14,525 nucleotides of DNA from Firmicutes bacterium UBA994. GTDB lineage: Bacteria > Bacillota > UBA994. Both the position numbers and the translations under genes were made by a program. The notes under the pieces are model-generated. The model saw nothing but the letters and a program-made list of their open reading frames with translations, did not search any database and was not told the origin of the DNA. Of the stretch, positions 1 to 7,307 are shown one piece after another. The stretch is taken from positions 1 through 14,525 of the forward strand of contig DBBC01000034.1 in the NCBI GenBank assembly GCA_002292025.1, given 5' to 3'. The number at the start of each line of letters is the position of its first letter. Position 1 is the stretch's first letter.

Positions 1-515
1 TCTATTACGTGGCGATGAATTCTGAGCTGATCCCGATTGCGGGGATGGCTACGTTTGGCATAGAATGGGGGCAGGTGCCCTTTATGGTGTGGCTTGGGGA
101 CCGCTTGCGCTACTTGATTTTACCTTTAACAGTAGGCGTGTTTGGCAGTTTGGCTGGTTTGGTGCGTTTTATGCGCGCTAGCCTGCTGGATGAGATTAAC
201 CAAGACTACGTGCGTACGGCACGTGCCAAGGGGCTATCTGAACGTGTGGTGATTTTCAAGCACGCCGTGCGCAACAGCCTATTGCCGATTGTCACTACAC
301 TCGGCTTTACCTTTAGCGGACTTCTCGGCGGTTCGGTTATCATTGAGAGCATTTTTGCATGGCCGGGTGTCGGTTTGCTAGCCCTTGGCGCTATCTTTAC
401 GCGCGACTACCAGGTAATTATGGCTTTTAACCTGATGGGAGCCGTCATGCTGGTGCTGGGCATGCTGCTTGCAGATATCCTCTACGTCATCGTTGACCCA
501 CGCATTAAGTATTAG
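1..515 (+). CDS. dppB: Peptide-type ABC transporter permease, DppB-like (5' end cut by window)
   Basis: This is the C-terminal part (about 171 residues) of an inner-membrane permease of the DppB/OppB family, one of two subunits forming the channel of a dipeptide/oligopeptide-type importer. The frame is open to the left edge (first full codon at base 3), so the true start lies outside; family members usually have about 310 residues. Visible are hydrophobic spans and the cytoplasmic EAA loop, which docks the ATPase: it runs through DYVRTARAKGLSE to the KHAVRNSLLPI segment. The C terminus, DPRIKY, is typical of DppB. The next permease gene starts 12 bases after the stop with its own AGGTGAG ribosome site. 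Substrate cannot be read from this; nickel and other family members look alike. Confidence 0.93.
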   Translation, partial: YYVAMNSELIPIAGMATFGIEWGQVPFMVWLGDRLRYLILPLTVGVFGSLAGLVRFMRASLLDEINQDYVRTARAKGLSERVVIFKHAVRNSLLPIVTTLGFTFSGLLGGSVIIESIFAWPGVGLLALGAIFTRDYQVIMAFNLMGAVMLVLGMLLADILYVIVDPRIKY

Positions 516-527
516 GCAGGTGAGATA

Positions 528-1421
528 ATGGCTACCGCAAACCCACAGGCAACAACAACAACTTACACCGGGATGAGAGAAAAAGAAGATACCTTTTGGT
601 CACTCACTTGGTATCGCTTCCGCCGTCACAAACTGGCTATGTTTTTTACCGGCGTCCTATTGCTGCTGTACTTTATCGCGCTCATCGCCCCCTACATTGC
701 TCCGCACGACCCGATGGCCATCCACGTCGGCGGTCGCTTCGAACCGATGAGTCGAGAGTTCCCTGCTGGGACCGATCGTTTGGGGCGTGACATCTACAGC
801 CGCCTGCTGCACGGCGCTCGCATCAGTCAAGCAGTTGGCTTTGTGGCGGCAGGTCTGGCCATGTCGCTAGGAACGTTTTTCGGCGCCGTGGCAGGGTATT
901 TTGGCGGCGTAATTGACGAAGTGGTTATGCGTATCTGCGAAGTGATGATGGCCATCCCGACCATCTTCCTGCTGCTCACGGTTGTAGCTCTGTTTGAACG
1001 GAGTTTGCTCAACATAATGCTGGTCATAGGTCTTACCACTTGGCCCTCTGCCGCAAGGCTGGTGCGCGGTCAATTCTTGTCCTTACGCGAGATGGACTAT
1101 GTCGAAGCAGCGCGCTCCGTCGGTGCACGTAACTCCCGCATCGTGACCCAGCATATTCTGCCAAACTGCATGGCGCCGATCATCGTCTCTACGACGCTTC
1201 GCGTCGGTGGCGCTATGTTGATTGAGTCCGGGCTGGCATTTATTGGCCTAGGTGTAACGGATCCACCCAGTTGGGGAACATTGATGGAGGCCGGGCGTCA
1301 CACGTTGCGCTTTGCCCCGCACATGACGTACATCCCTGGGCTGCTTATTTTCTTTACGGTGTTGGCGTACAACTACATTGGTGACGGTTTACGCGATGCG
1401 CTTGATCCAAAGCTCAAATAA
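528..1421 (+). CDS. dppC: Peptide-type ABC transporter permease, DppC-like
   Basis: This is a complete 297-residue permease, the second channel subunit of the Dpp/Opp-type importer. The N-terminal cytoplasmic tail and first membrane span (about residues 37-57) match the OppC N-terminal region. The motif GTDRLGRDIYSRLLHGARIS (81-100) is highly characteristic of DppC/OppC. The EAA loop lies at about 190-213 (DYVEAARSVGA followed by HILPN), and GLGVTDPPSWG (240-250) precedes the last span. The ATG at 528 has AGGTGAG three bases upstream. The 3' end overlaps the next gene by 26 bases, so the operon runs on into the unusual membrane genes before reaching the ATPases. Family assignment is secure; the transported substrate is not known. 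Confidence 0.95.
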   Translation: MATANPQATTTTYTGMREKEDTFWSLTWYRFRRHKLAMFFTGVLLLLYFIALIAPYIAPHDPMAIHVGGRFEPMSREFPAGTDRLGRDIYSRLLHGARISQAVGFVAAGLAMSLGTFFGAVAGYFGGVIDEVVMRICEVMMAIPTIFLLLTVVALFERSLLNIMLVIGLTTWPSAARLVRGQFLSLREMDYVEAARSVGARNSRIVTQHILPNCMAPIIVSTTLRVGGAMLIESGLAFIGLGVTDPPSWGTLMEAGRHTLRFAPHMTYIPGLLIFFTVLAYNYIGDGLRDALDPKLK

Positions 1422-3039
1422 AACATACTTTGTGCTGGTACTGCTGATGGTGCTGGCGCTCGGCACAACCGCTTTCGCTGCGGCACCGTCGCAGTGGCCG
1501 GACGGCTGGTCGCGGCAACATCGCGTAATCGAGGCGCAGCCACACTTTGATCATGCTAGTGCCCCGGCTGGGTCTGGTGGTGTTTGGTTGGCGTCTGTCA
1601 ATTACAGAGGACAGGAAACACACCTTGACATCACGCTGTTCTCGATCAGCACAAATACTGTCACTGCCAGTGTTTCCCTGCCCGTGACGCACCTATTGCG
1701 CGGCTTTGCCTTACAGGAATCCCTAGCCGGGCTTACCGTGATCTGGGTGGAAAGGCAGGAAGGCGTAGAAAGCACCGTGCATAAGGCTGCCATTAGTCCT
1801 GAGGGGCAGTTGTTACAACAAACGATTGCTTGGAGAACGCCGGCACTTGCCGAATCTCCCTCTGTGGCCAAAGATGCCGATGGAACACTTTATCTTGCGC
1901 TCAGTGCTGCCATCGACGGACATCACGCCATCCATCTACTCAGGTTAAAACCCGGTCACACGAATGTGGAGTTGACACGCCTCACCACCCCGGATGAGCT
2001 GGCCACGGTACCTACCATCGCCATCGCCGGCGACAGGCTGCACTTGGTCTTTTACCGACATAGGCAACACCACTCCTGGGGACGGTACCAAGTTTATGAA
2101 CTACCCTTGCTGACTCGCATGGCCACAACCGAACTGGGATTTGTGCCGCAAGCCTACGAGTTCCCGCCCACCCTACTGGCCAACACAGACGGCTCAGTGA
2201 CAGTGATCTGGCAACGCATGCATGGCACTGCCGTGCGCGTCATCCCTCTTGAACCTGTACAAGGGCGCTTGCTCAACGGCAGATGGGAAGAACCATTGCG
2301 GAGCATCATTCCGCTGCGCGGGCGAGTCCTTACAGCTCGAGGCGTGCGGGGGGGCGACGGTCGCCTGATGGTCACCGCTATGGTCGAAGTAGGGCGCAAT
2401 TGGCAAGTAAAGAGCATCCTGCGTGATGGCGGAGGCAACTTGGTCCGCGTTGGATACGCGACCATGACTCGCGGCAATGCTTTAAGCGCGCGTCCGCTAT
2501 TGGTGGGTAATGTCGGCGTGGTAACCTTCTTCAGTCACGACAATGCCGGACGTCCACAATTATTCCTTGTACAAACTGCAACACCTGCCGAACGTACTCT
2601 GGCCTTCCGCATTGGACTTAACCCCCATTCGCCGGTCTTGGACGCCGTATTCCAGTACGTAAGTCTGCTAACTGGCGCCTTGTTCATAGCTTTTGGTGCG
2701 ACAGGCGCTATTGCCGTGAGTTTGGCATTGACTTGGCTACTTGGCTACTTAGGTTTAATTTCCCCCACCGCGACCGGGAACTACCTGCGCCTAGCTATTC
2801 AATTCGCGATTCTCGCTGCGTTAAAACAACCTGATAGCCTGCTCTACTTTGGCGCTGTGATGGTCCCAGGTGTGGCGGCGGTGATTTCTTTCGCAATGGC
2901 GGCAGCGTTGGCTATGGCCGTTGTGCATTTCTCTGACTTAGCCTTAGATGACTTTCTCACACTCTCACTGACAGCCCTACTGTTTGTGGTAAGCGACACC
3001 TTCACAAGTTTGTTTTTAGCGGGGGTAGGGAGATGGTAG
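1396..3039 (+). CDS. Exported beta-propeller-like protein with C-terminal membrane domain, unknown function
   Basis: I do not recognise this 547-residue protein. It has a basic then hydrophobic N terminus ending TTAFAAAPS (signal peptide, about 1-30). Residues 60-385 contain seven similar beta-strand segments about 50 residues apart, such as DGTLYLALS (162), GDRLHLVFYRHR (212) and DGSVTVIWQR (265), which suggests a seven-bladed propeller. Residues about 418-545 are strongly hydrophobic, probably four or five membrane spans. The ATG at 1396 was chosen because it gives the best signal peptide; GGTGA at 1380 lies 11 bases upstream, and GTG 1381 or TTG 1378 are alternatives. The gene overlaps dppC by 26 bases and the next gene by 7, so it is embedded in the transporter operon. 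A role as an extracytoplasmic docking or sensory partner of the importer is inference only. Confidence 0.85.
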   Translation: MRLIQSSNKTYFVLVLLMVLALGTTAFAAAPSQWPDGWSRQHRVIEAQPHFDHASAPAGSGGVWLASVNYRGQETHLDITLFSISTNTVTASVSLPVTHLLRGFALQESLAGLTVIWVERQEGVESTVHKAAISPEGQLLQQTIAWRTPALAESPSVAKDADGTLYLALSAAIDGHHAIHLLRLKPGHTNVELTRLTTPDELATVPTIAIAGDRLHLVFYRHRQHHSWGRYQVYELPLLTRMATTELGFVPQAYEFPPTLLANTDGSVTVIWQRMHGTAVRVIPLEPVQGRLLNGRWEEPLRSIIPLRGRVLTARGVRGGDGRLMVTAMVEVGRNWQVKSILRDGGGNLVRVGYATMTRGNALSARPLLVGNVGVVTFFSHDNAGRPQLFLVQTATPAERTLAFRIGLNPHSPVLDAVFQYVSLLTGALFIAFGATGAIAVSLALTWLLGYLGLISPTATGNYLRLAIQFAILAALKQPDSLLYFGAVMVPGVAAVISFAMAAALAMAVVHFSDLALDDFLTLSLTALLFVVSDTFTSLFLAGVGRW

Positions 3040-3263
3040 AACGACTGCGCAAGGTGAAACTTGCTGTGGTGTGGACCATTGTCCTCACCTTGCCCCTCCT
3101 AGCCGGCTTTACGGTGGTGTTTTTTTCGTTCCAGCATGTAGGTTTGGCTGTTAATTTTCGCCCATGGCTCGTAGCCCTAGTAGTCCTGCTAATTATTGCT
3201 GCAGTAGCAGATGCGCGTCGCCGTAAGCGGTCAGCGCAGGGAGAGGAGGCCCGTAATGTCTAG
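3033..3263 (+). CDS. Small two-span membrane protein, unknown function
   Basis: This encodes a 76-residue protein that I do not recognise. A short basic N terminus (MVERLRKVK) leads into a hydrophobic segment at about 10-32, a short loop, a second hydrophobic segment at about 43-61, and a basic tail containing DARRRKRSAQ. The positive charges flanking both spans favour both ends in the cytoplasm. The ATG at 3033 has a GGGGGTAGGGAG purine tract directly upstream and overlaps the preceding stop by 7 bases; the gene's own 3' end overlaps dppD by 8 bases and contains dppD's ribosome site. Gene reality is supported by this tight spacing on both sides. It could be a partner of the preceding propeller-membrane protein or a coupling element for dppD translation. 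Confidence 0.8.
   Translation: MVERLRKVKLAVVWTIVLTLPLLAGFTVVFFSFQHVGLAVNFRPWLVALVVLLIIAAVADARRRKRSAQGEEARNV
3244..3249 (+). promoter_or_regulatory. Ribosome binding site of dppD (decides the start)
   Basis: AGGAGG lies 6 bases before the ATG at 3256. It fixes the dppD start there rather than at the in-frame ATG at 3211, which would add 15 non-homologous residues. The site lies inside the coding end of the small membrane gene, so the two genes are likely translationally coupled. Confidence 0.85.
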
Positions 3264-4239
3264 TCCCATGCTTGAGGTCAAAGATATCCGCACCGCCTTC
3301 CATATCCGCGAAGGTGTAGTCCCAGCCGTAGACGGGGTGTCCCTTTATATCAATCAAAATGAAACGTTAGGCGTCGTGGGAGAGAGCGGCTGTGGCAAAA
3401 GCGTGACAGCACTGTCCATCATGCGCCTGATTAAAAGTCCGCCTGGTAAAATCGAGCGCGGCGAAATCTTTTTCGATGGCAAGGATTTGCTAAAGCTCAG
3501 CATAAAGGAGATGCGCGAAATCCGCGGCAACGACATTGGTATGATTTTCCAAGAGCCAATGACCAGCCTTAACCCAGTACATACCATCGGAGATCAGATT
3601 GCCGAAGCAATCGTACTACACCAAAAAGTGTCTAAGAGTGAGGCCCGCACACGCACCGTGGAAATGCTGCGCAAGGTGGAAATCCCTCTGCCTGAACGGC
3701 GCTTTGACGAGTTTCCGCACCAGCTTTCTGGGGGTATGCGTCAGCGCGTGATGATTGCCATGGCTCTCTCTTGCAACCCTAAGTTGCTTATCGCCGACGA
3801 GCCGACTACCGCCTTGGATGTGACTATTCAGGCGCAGATCCTTGACCTTATGCGTAACTTGCGCCAAACCTTTGGCATGAGCATTATGCTTATCACCCAC
3901 GACCTCGGCGTAGTAGCCAGTATGGCGGATCGCGTAGTGGTCATGTACGCTGGCAAGGTTGTGGAAGAGGCCCCGGTGCGGGACACCTATAAGAACCCCA
4001 TGCACCCGTATACGCATGGTCTGCTCAATTCTATCCCCCATCTGGCGCGTGAATCTAAGGAATTGCATGTTATCTCCGGCACAGTACCCAATCTGCTGTA
4101 CCTGCCGGAAGGATGCCGCTTTGGGCCGCGCTGTCCCTATGTGCAGGAAAAATGCCGTCAGGTACAGCCTACGTTGGTGGAGGCCTCACCCGGGCACAAA
4201 GTAAGCTGCTGGTATCCTATCAGGGAGGCAAGGAGGTAG
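3256..4239 (+). CDS. dppD: Peptide-type ABC transporter ATP-binding protein, DppD-like
   Basis: This 327-residue ATPase energises the Dpp/Opp-type importer from the cytoplasmic side. Visible motifs are Walker A GESGCGKS (42-49), Q-loop glutamine at 99, signature LSGGM (157-161), Walker B LLIADE (177-182) and switch histidine in THD (215). The C-terminal oligopeptide-transporter extension carries four cysteines (287, 293, 300, 318) in the pattern GCRFGPRCP...C...C. In some Dpp/Opp ATPases this segment is reported to bind an iron-sulfur cluster. Length matches the family when the ATG at 3256 is used. It overlaps the small membrane gene by 8 bases, and dppF begins 6 bases after its stop. DppD is expected to pair with DppF as a heterodimer. 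Confidence 0.96.
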   Translation: MSSPMLEVKDIRTAFHIREGVVPAVDGVSLYINQNETLGVVGESGCGKSVTALSIMRLIKSPPGKIERGEIFFDGKDLLKLSIKEMREIRGNDIGMIFQEPMTSLNPVHTIGDQIAEAIVLHQKVSKSEARTRTVEMLRKVEIPLPERRFDEFPHQLSGGMRQRVMIAMALSCNPKLLIADEPTTALDVTIQAQILDLMRNLRQTFGMSIMLITHDLGVVASMADRVVVMYAGKVVEEAPVRDTYKNPMHPYTHGLLNSIPHLARESKELHVISGTVPNLLYLPEGCRFGPRCPYVQEKCRQVQPTLVEASPGHKVSCWYPIREARR

Positions 4240-4245
4240 AACACT

Positions 4246-5235
4246 ATGGCAATGAAGATTGAGCACGTGTCACCTAATCTGCTGGAAGTCACCAACCTTG
4301 TTAAATACTTTCCTATTAAGAAGGGCTGGTTTGGCAAACCCAAGAACTATGTCCGCGCTGTAGACGGCGTGAGCTTCTTTGTTCGCCGCGGCGAAACCCT
4401 AGGACTGGTGGGCGAGAGCGGTTGCGGCAAGACGACTACGGGCCGCACAGTTTTGCGGCTGCACGAACCGACGGCTGGTCAGATAGTGTTTGACGGCATC
4501 GACCTGCGCAAGCTGCGCTCCGAGGAGCTACGAAAAAAGCGCAAGGACCTAGGTATTATTTTTCAAGACCCTTATTCATCGCTGAATCCCCGCATGACGG
4601 TAGGCGACATAATTGGTGAGCCGCTGCTAGTGCAAGGTTTGACTAATACTAAGGAGCGTACTCTGCGCGTTCACGCTATGCTAGAAGAAGTGGGCCTTGC
4701 CCCCTACCACTACCGCCGTTTCCCGCACGAGTTTAGCGGCGGCCAGCGCCAGCGCATCGGGATCGCTCGCTCGGTTATCTACAAGCCTAAGCTCATTGTT
4801 TGCGACGAGCCCGTTTCTGCGCTAGACGTATCCATCCAGTCACAAATCCTTAATCTGCTTAAAGATCTGCAGCGGAAACATGACCTGACCTACATTTTTA
4901 TTGCGCACAATCTGAGTGTGGTTAAGCATATCAGCGACCGTGTCGGCGTCATGTATTTAGGTAAGATTGTCGAGCTTACGGCTTCCAAGAATCTATATGC
5001 TCAGCCAACTCACCCCTACACGCAGGCGTTGCTTTCTGCTATCCCTCACCCTGACCCGGATATGCGCATGGACAGGCAAAAGCTCAAAGGCGACGTGCCT
5101 AGCCCCGTCAACCCTCCTTCCGGTTGCCGCTTCCATACGCGCTGCCCGATCGCCATCGACCAATGCAAAGTCGATGACCCGGTATGGCGGGAAATTCGTC
5201 CCGACCACTTTGTGGCCTGCCACCTCGCCAAATAG
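4246..5235 (+). CDS. dppF: Peptide-type ABC transporter ATP-binding protein, DppF-like
   Basis: This is the second ATPase (329 residues) of the importer. It has Walker A GESGCGKT (56-63), Q107, signature FSGGQRQR (163-170), Walker B ending CDEP (186-189) and switch histidine 221 in IAHN, the usual DppF/OppF form. The C-terminal extension again has four cysteines (294, 300, 307, 325) with GCRFHTRCP. An insertion near the N terminus (KKGWFGKPKN, 25-34) is typical of DppF/OppF and distinguishes it from DppD. The ATG at 4246 follows AAGGAGG closely; the gap from dppD is 6 bases. It is the last gene of the operon, with a hairpin terminator 12 bases after the stop. Confidence 0.96.
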   Translation: MAMKIEHVSPNLLEVTNLVKYFPIKKGWFGKPKNYVRAVDGVSFFVRRGETLGLVGESGCGKTTTGRTVLRLHEPTAGQIVFDGIDLRKLRSEELRKKRKDLGIIFQDPYSSLNPRMTVGDIIGEPLLVQGLTNTKERTLRVHAMLEEVGLAPYHYRRFPHEFSGGQRQRIGIARSVIYKPKLIVCDEPVSALDVSIQSQILNLLKDLQRKHDLTYIFIAHNLSVVKHISDRVGVMYLGKIVELTASKNLYAQPTHPYTQALLSAIPHPDPDMRMDRQKLKGDVPSPVNPPSGCRFHTRCPIAIDQCKVDDPVWREIRPDHFVACHLAK

Positions 5236-5247
5236 TTGCGTCAATGA

Positions 5248-5282
5248 CCCGCCCAGCTAGTAGCTAGGCGGGTTTTGTGTTT
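5248..5282 (+). terminator. Intrinsic terminator of the dpp operon
   Basis: An inverted repeat, CCCGCCCAGCTA against TAGCTAGGCGGG with one mismatch, spans 5248-5272 and is followed by TTTTGTGTTT. It sits 12 bases past the dppF stop, between convergent operons. Read on the minus strand the hairpin lacks a following T tract, so it probably serves only the + strand. Confidence 0.8.
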
Positions 5283-5308
5283 ACATGCTCCTTAGTGTCT
5301 TTCGTGGA

Positions 5309-7300
5309 TCACTGCTTCTTGTCTACCATATTCTGCAGATCTCCCCAGCTAATCACGGGTACGCCTAGGGCGTTTGCTTGGGTGAGTTTGCTTCCCGCCT
5401 TTTCTCCTGCCAGCAGGTAGCTGGTGCGCGCGCTTACCGAGCTGCTTACTGCTCCCCCGTGGGCCGCGATTAGCTTGGTCGCTTCCTCGCGGCTTAAGCC
5501 CGGCAGCGTGCCGGTGATGACAAAGGTCAACCCTAGGAGAGTGGCCTCGTCTTGGCGAATGAGGTAGGCAAGATTTACCCCCGCGCGGTCTAGCTTATCC
5601 AGCAAAACGCGTGTCGAAGGCAACGCAAAAAACTCGGTGACGCTGGTTGCTATTTTATCGCCGATGTCGGGTATAGCCACCAAATCCTCGTAGCGCGCCG
5701 CAGCTAACCGCACTAGATGCCCAAATACCTGCGCGAGGGTGAGTGCGGCCTTGGTACCCACCAAGGGAATGCCTAGTGCGGTCAGCAGCCGCTCGAGCGA
5801 ATGGCTGCGGCTCTTGTCGATGGCGGCAAGCACCTTAGCTGCGGATTTAGCCTGCAATCGCGGCAGCGAAAGCAACTGCTCGCGCGTAAGAAAGTATAGG
5901 TCTCCCGCGTCGCGCACTAGGCCGTGCGCAAGCAGACTGGCGACTAGGGATTCTCCGACACCACTCACGTCCATCGCCTCACGCGAAACAAAGTGAATGA
6001 TGCGCTCGCGCAGTAAGGCCGGACAATCCGGGTTGGGGCAGCGCCACGCTGCTTCGTTTGCCCTCTGCACTGCCGCTGCTCCGCACTCAGGACAGTTCAG
6101 CGGATAGACAAAGGGCTTCTCCGCTCCTGAACGGCGCTCCGGGAGCGGGCCGAGAACCTCGGGAATAATGTCACCGGCCTTCGCCACGTAGACGAAATCG
6201 CCGATGCGAATGTCTTTGTCGGCGATAAAGGCGGCATTATGCAGCGAGGCGCGGCTCACCTGCGTGCCGGCAATCGCGACCGGATCTAGGATGGCGGTAG
6301 GGTTAAGCGTAGCCGTGCGCCCAACTGTGACCTCAATGTTCAGTAGTCTAGTGATAGCTTGTTCTGCGGGGAACTTATAGGCAATGGCCCAGCGCGGACT
6401 TTTGGCTATGGCACCTAACTGTCGTTGTGCCGCGAAAGAGTTCACTTTAATGACCATACCGTCAATATCCCAAGGCAGCGTAGTGCGCTTCGCTTGATAC
6501 TCAAGACACAGGCGGTAAGCTTCCGCTATCGTGTCCGCGACTTGGCGCAGGGGGCTGACCTTTAGACCGACGCGAGCCAGTAAAGACAAAGCCTCTACTT
6601 GGGACTCAGGCTGAGTGTCGGTGGTTTCTGGCTCGGATAACGCGTAAAAGATCACATCTAGGTTGCGTTTGGCCGCCTCCCGCGCGTCAAGCTGCCGCAG
6701 TGAGCCCGCGGCGGCATTGCGTGGGTTAGCAAATACGTGGAGCCCCTGCTTTGCCCTTTCCGCATTTAGCTTAGTAAAGGCCGTCCGCGGCAGAAAAGCT
6801 TCTCCCCGCGCCTCTAGCGTCAGCGGCATGCGCAGCGTGAGGGGCAGCGAACGAATCGTGCGCATATTGGCGGTGATGTCCTCACCTGTCTCCCCATCGC
6901 CGCGGGTCGCGGCTTGGACAAGTTGGCCGTTTTCGTAACGCACGGCAACCGCTAAACCGTCAATTTTGAGCTCCACCACGTATTGCAGCGGGCCGTCATA
7001 GCCCGCCCGCACACGGCGGTCAAAGCTCTCCAGTTCCGCTCGGTCAAAGGCATTGGCGAGGCTAAGCATGGGTGCACGATGCCGCACGGTATCAAATGCC
7101 GTAAGCGGGAGCGGCGCCACGCGCTGCGTGGGCGAGCTGGGCACGATAAGTTCCGGGTGCTCTGCCTCCAGCGCGCTAAGCTCTCGCACTAAGGCGTCGT
7201 ATTCGGCGTCTGTGATCAGCGGGGAGTCCAGCACGTGGTAGTGGTAATCGTGCCGCGTGATCTCACCGCGCAGGGCTTGGATACGCTCGCTTTTCCCCAT
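5309..7300 (-). CDS. ligA: NAD+-dependent DNA ligase LigA
   Basis: This 663-residue enzyme seals nicks in duplex DNA using NAD+ during replication and repair. The N-terminal Ia domain contains the conserved HDYHYHVLDSPLITDAEYD (17-35). The adenylation domain has the active-site lysine 112 in LKIDG. An OB fold follows, then a four-cysteine zinc finger (C403, C406, C421, C426), helix-hairpin-helix repeats (about 440-560) and a C-terminal BRCT domain (about 587-660, LGLTFVITGTLPGLSREEA). Length and domain order are those of full LigA. The ATG at 7300 is preceded by GAGGTG at 8 bases. The gene starts 7 bases after the pcrA stop, so the two are co-transcribed, as in many Bacillota. No clear terminator was found after it. 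Confidence 0.98.
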   Translation of the reverse strand: MGKSERIQALRGEITRHDYHYHVLDSPLITDAEYDALVRELSALEAEHPELIVPSSPTQRVAPLPLTAFDTVRHRAPMLSLANAFDRAELESFDRRVRAGYDGPLQYVVELKIDGLAVAVRYENGQLVQAATRGDGETGEDITANMRTIRSLPLTLRMPLTLEARGEAFLPRTAFTKLNAERAKQGLHVFANPRNAAAGSLRQLDAREAAKRNLDVIFYALSEPETTDTQPESQVEALSLLARVGLKVSPLRQVADTIAEAYRLCLEYQAKRTTLPWDIDGMVIKVNSFAAQRQLGAIAKSPRWAIAYKFPAEQAITRLLNIEVTVGRTATLNPTAILDPVAIAGTQVSRASLHNAAFIADKDIRIGDFVYVAKAGDIIPEVLGPLPERRSGAEKPFVYPLNCPECGAAAVQRANEAAWRCPNPDCPALLRERIIHFVSREAMDVSGVGESLVASLLAHGLVRDAGDLYFLTREQLLSLPRLQAKSAAKVLAAIDKSRSHSLERLLTALGIPLVGTKAALTLAQVFGHLVRLAAARYEDLVAIPDIGDKIATSVTEFFALPSTRVLLDKLDRAGVNLAYLIRQDEATLLGLTFVITGTLPGLSREEATKLIAAHGGAVSSSVSARTSYLLAGEKAGSKLTQANALGVPVISWGDLQNMVDKKQ

Positions 7301-7307
7301 GGCAAAT

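Noticed and set aside
1378..1395. TTG 1378 or GTG 1381 as start of the propeller-membrane gene
   Set aside because: They add MVTVYA before the ATG at 1396 and overlap the only plausible ribosome site (GGTGA at 1380); not excluded, but less likely.
3616..4068. Minus-strand open frame of 150 codons
   Set aside because: It is antisense to the conserved ATPase core of dppD, where every motif is intact on the + strand.
5248..5308. Bidirectional terminator serving ligA as well
   Set aside because: Read on the minus strand the hairpin is followed by TCATTGACGC, with no T tract.
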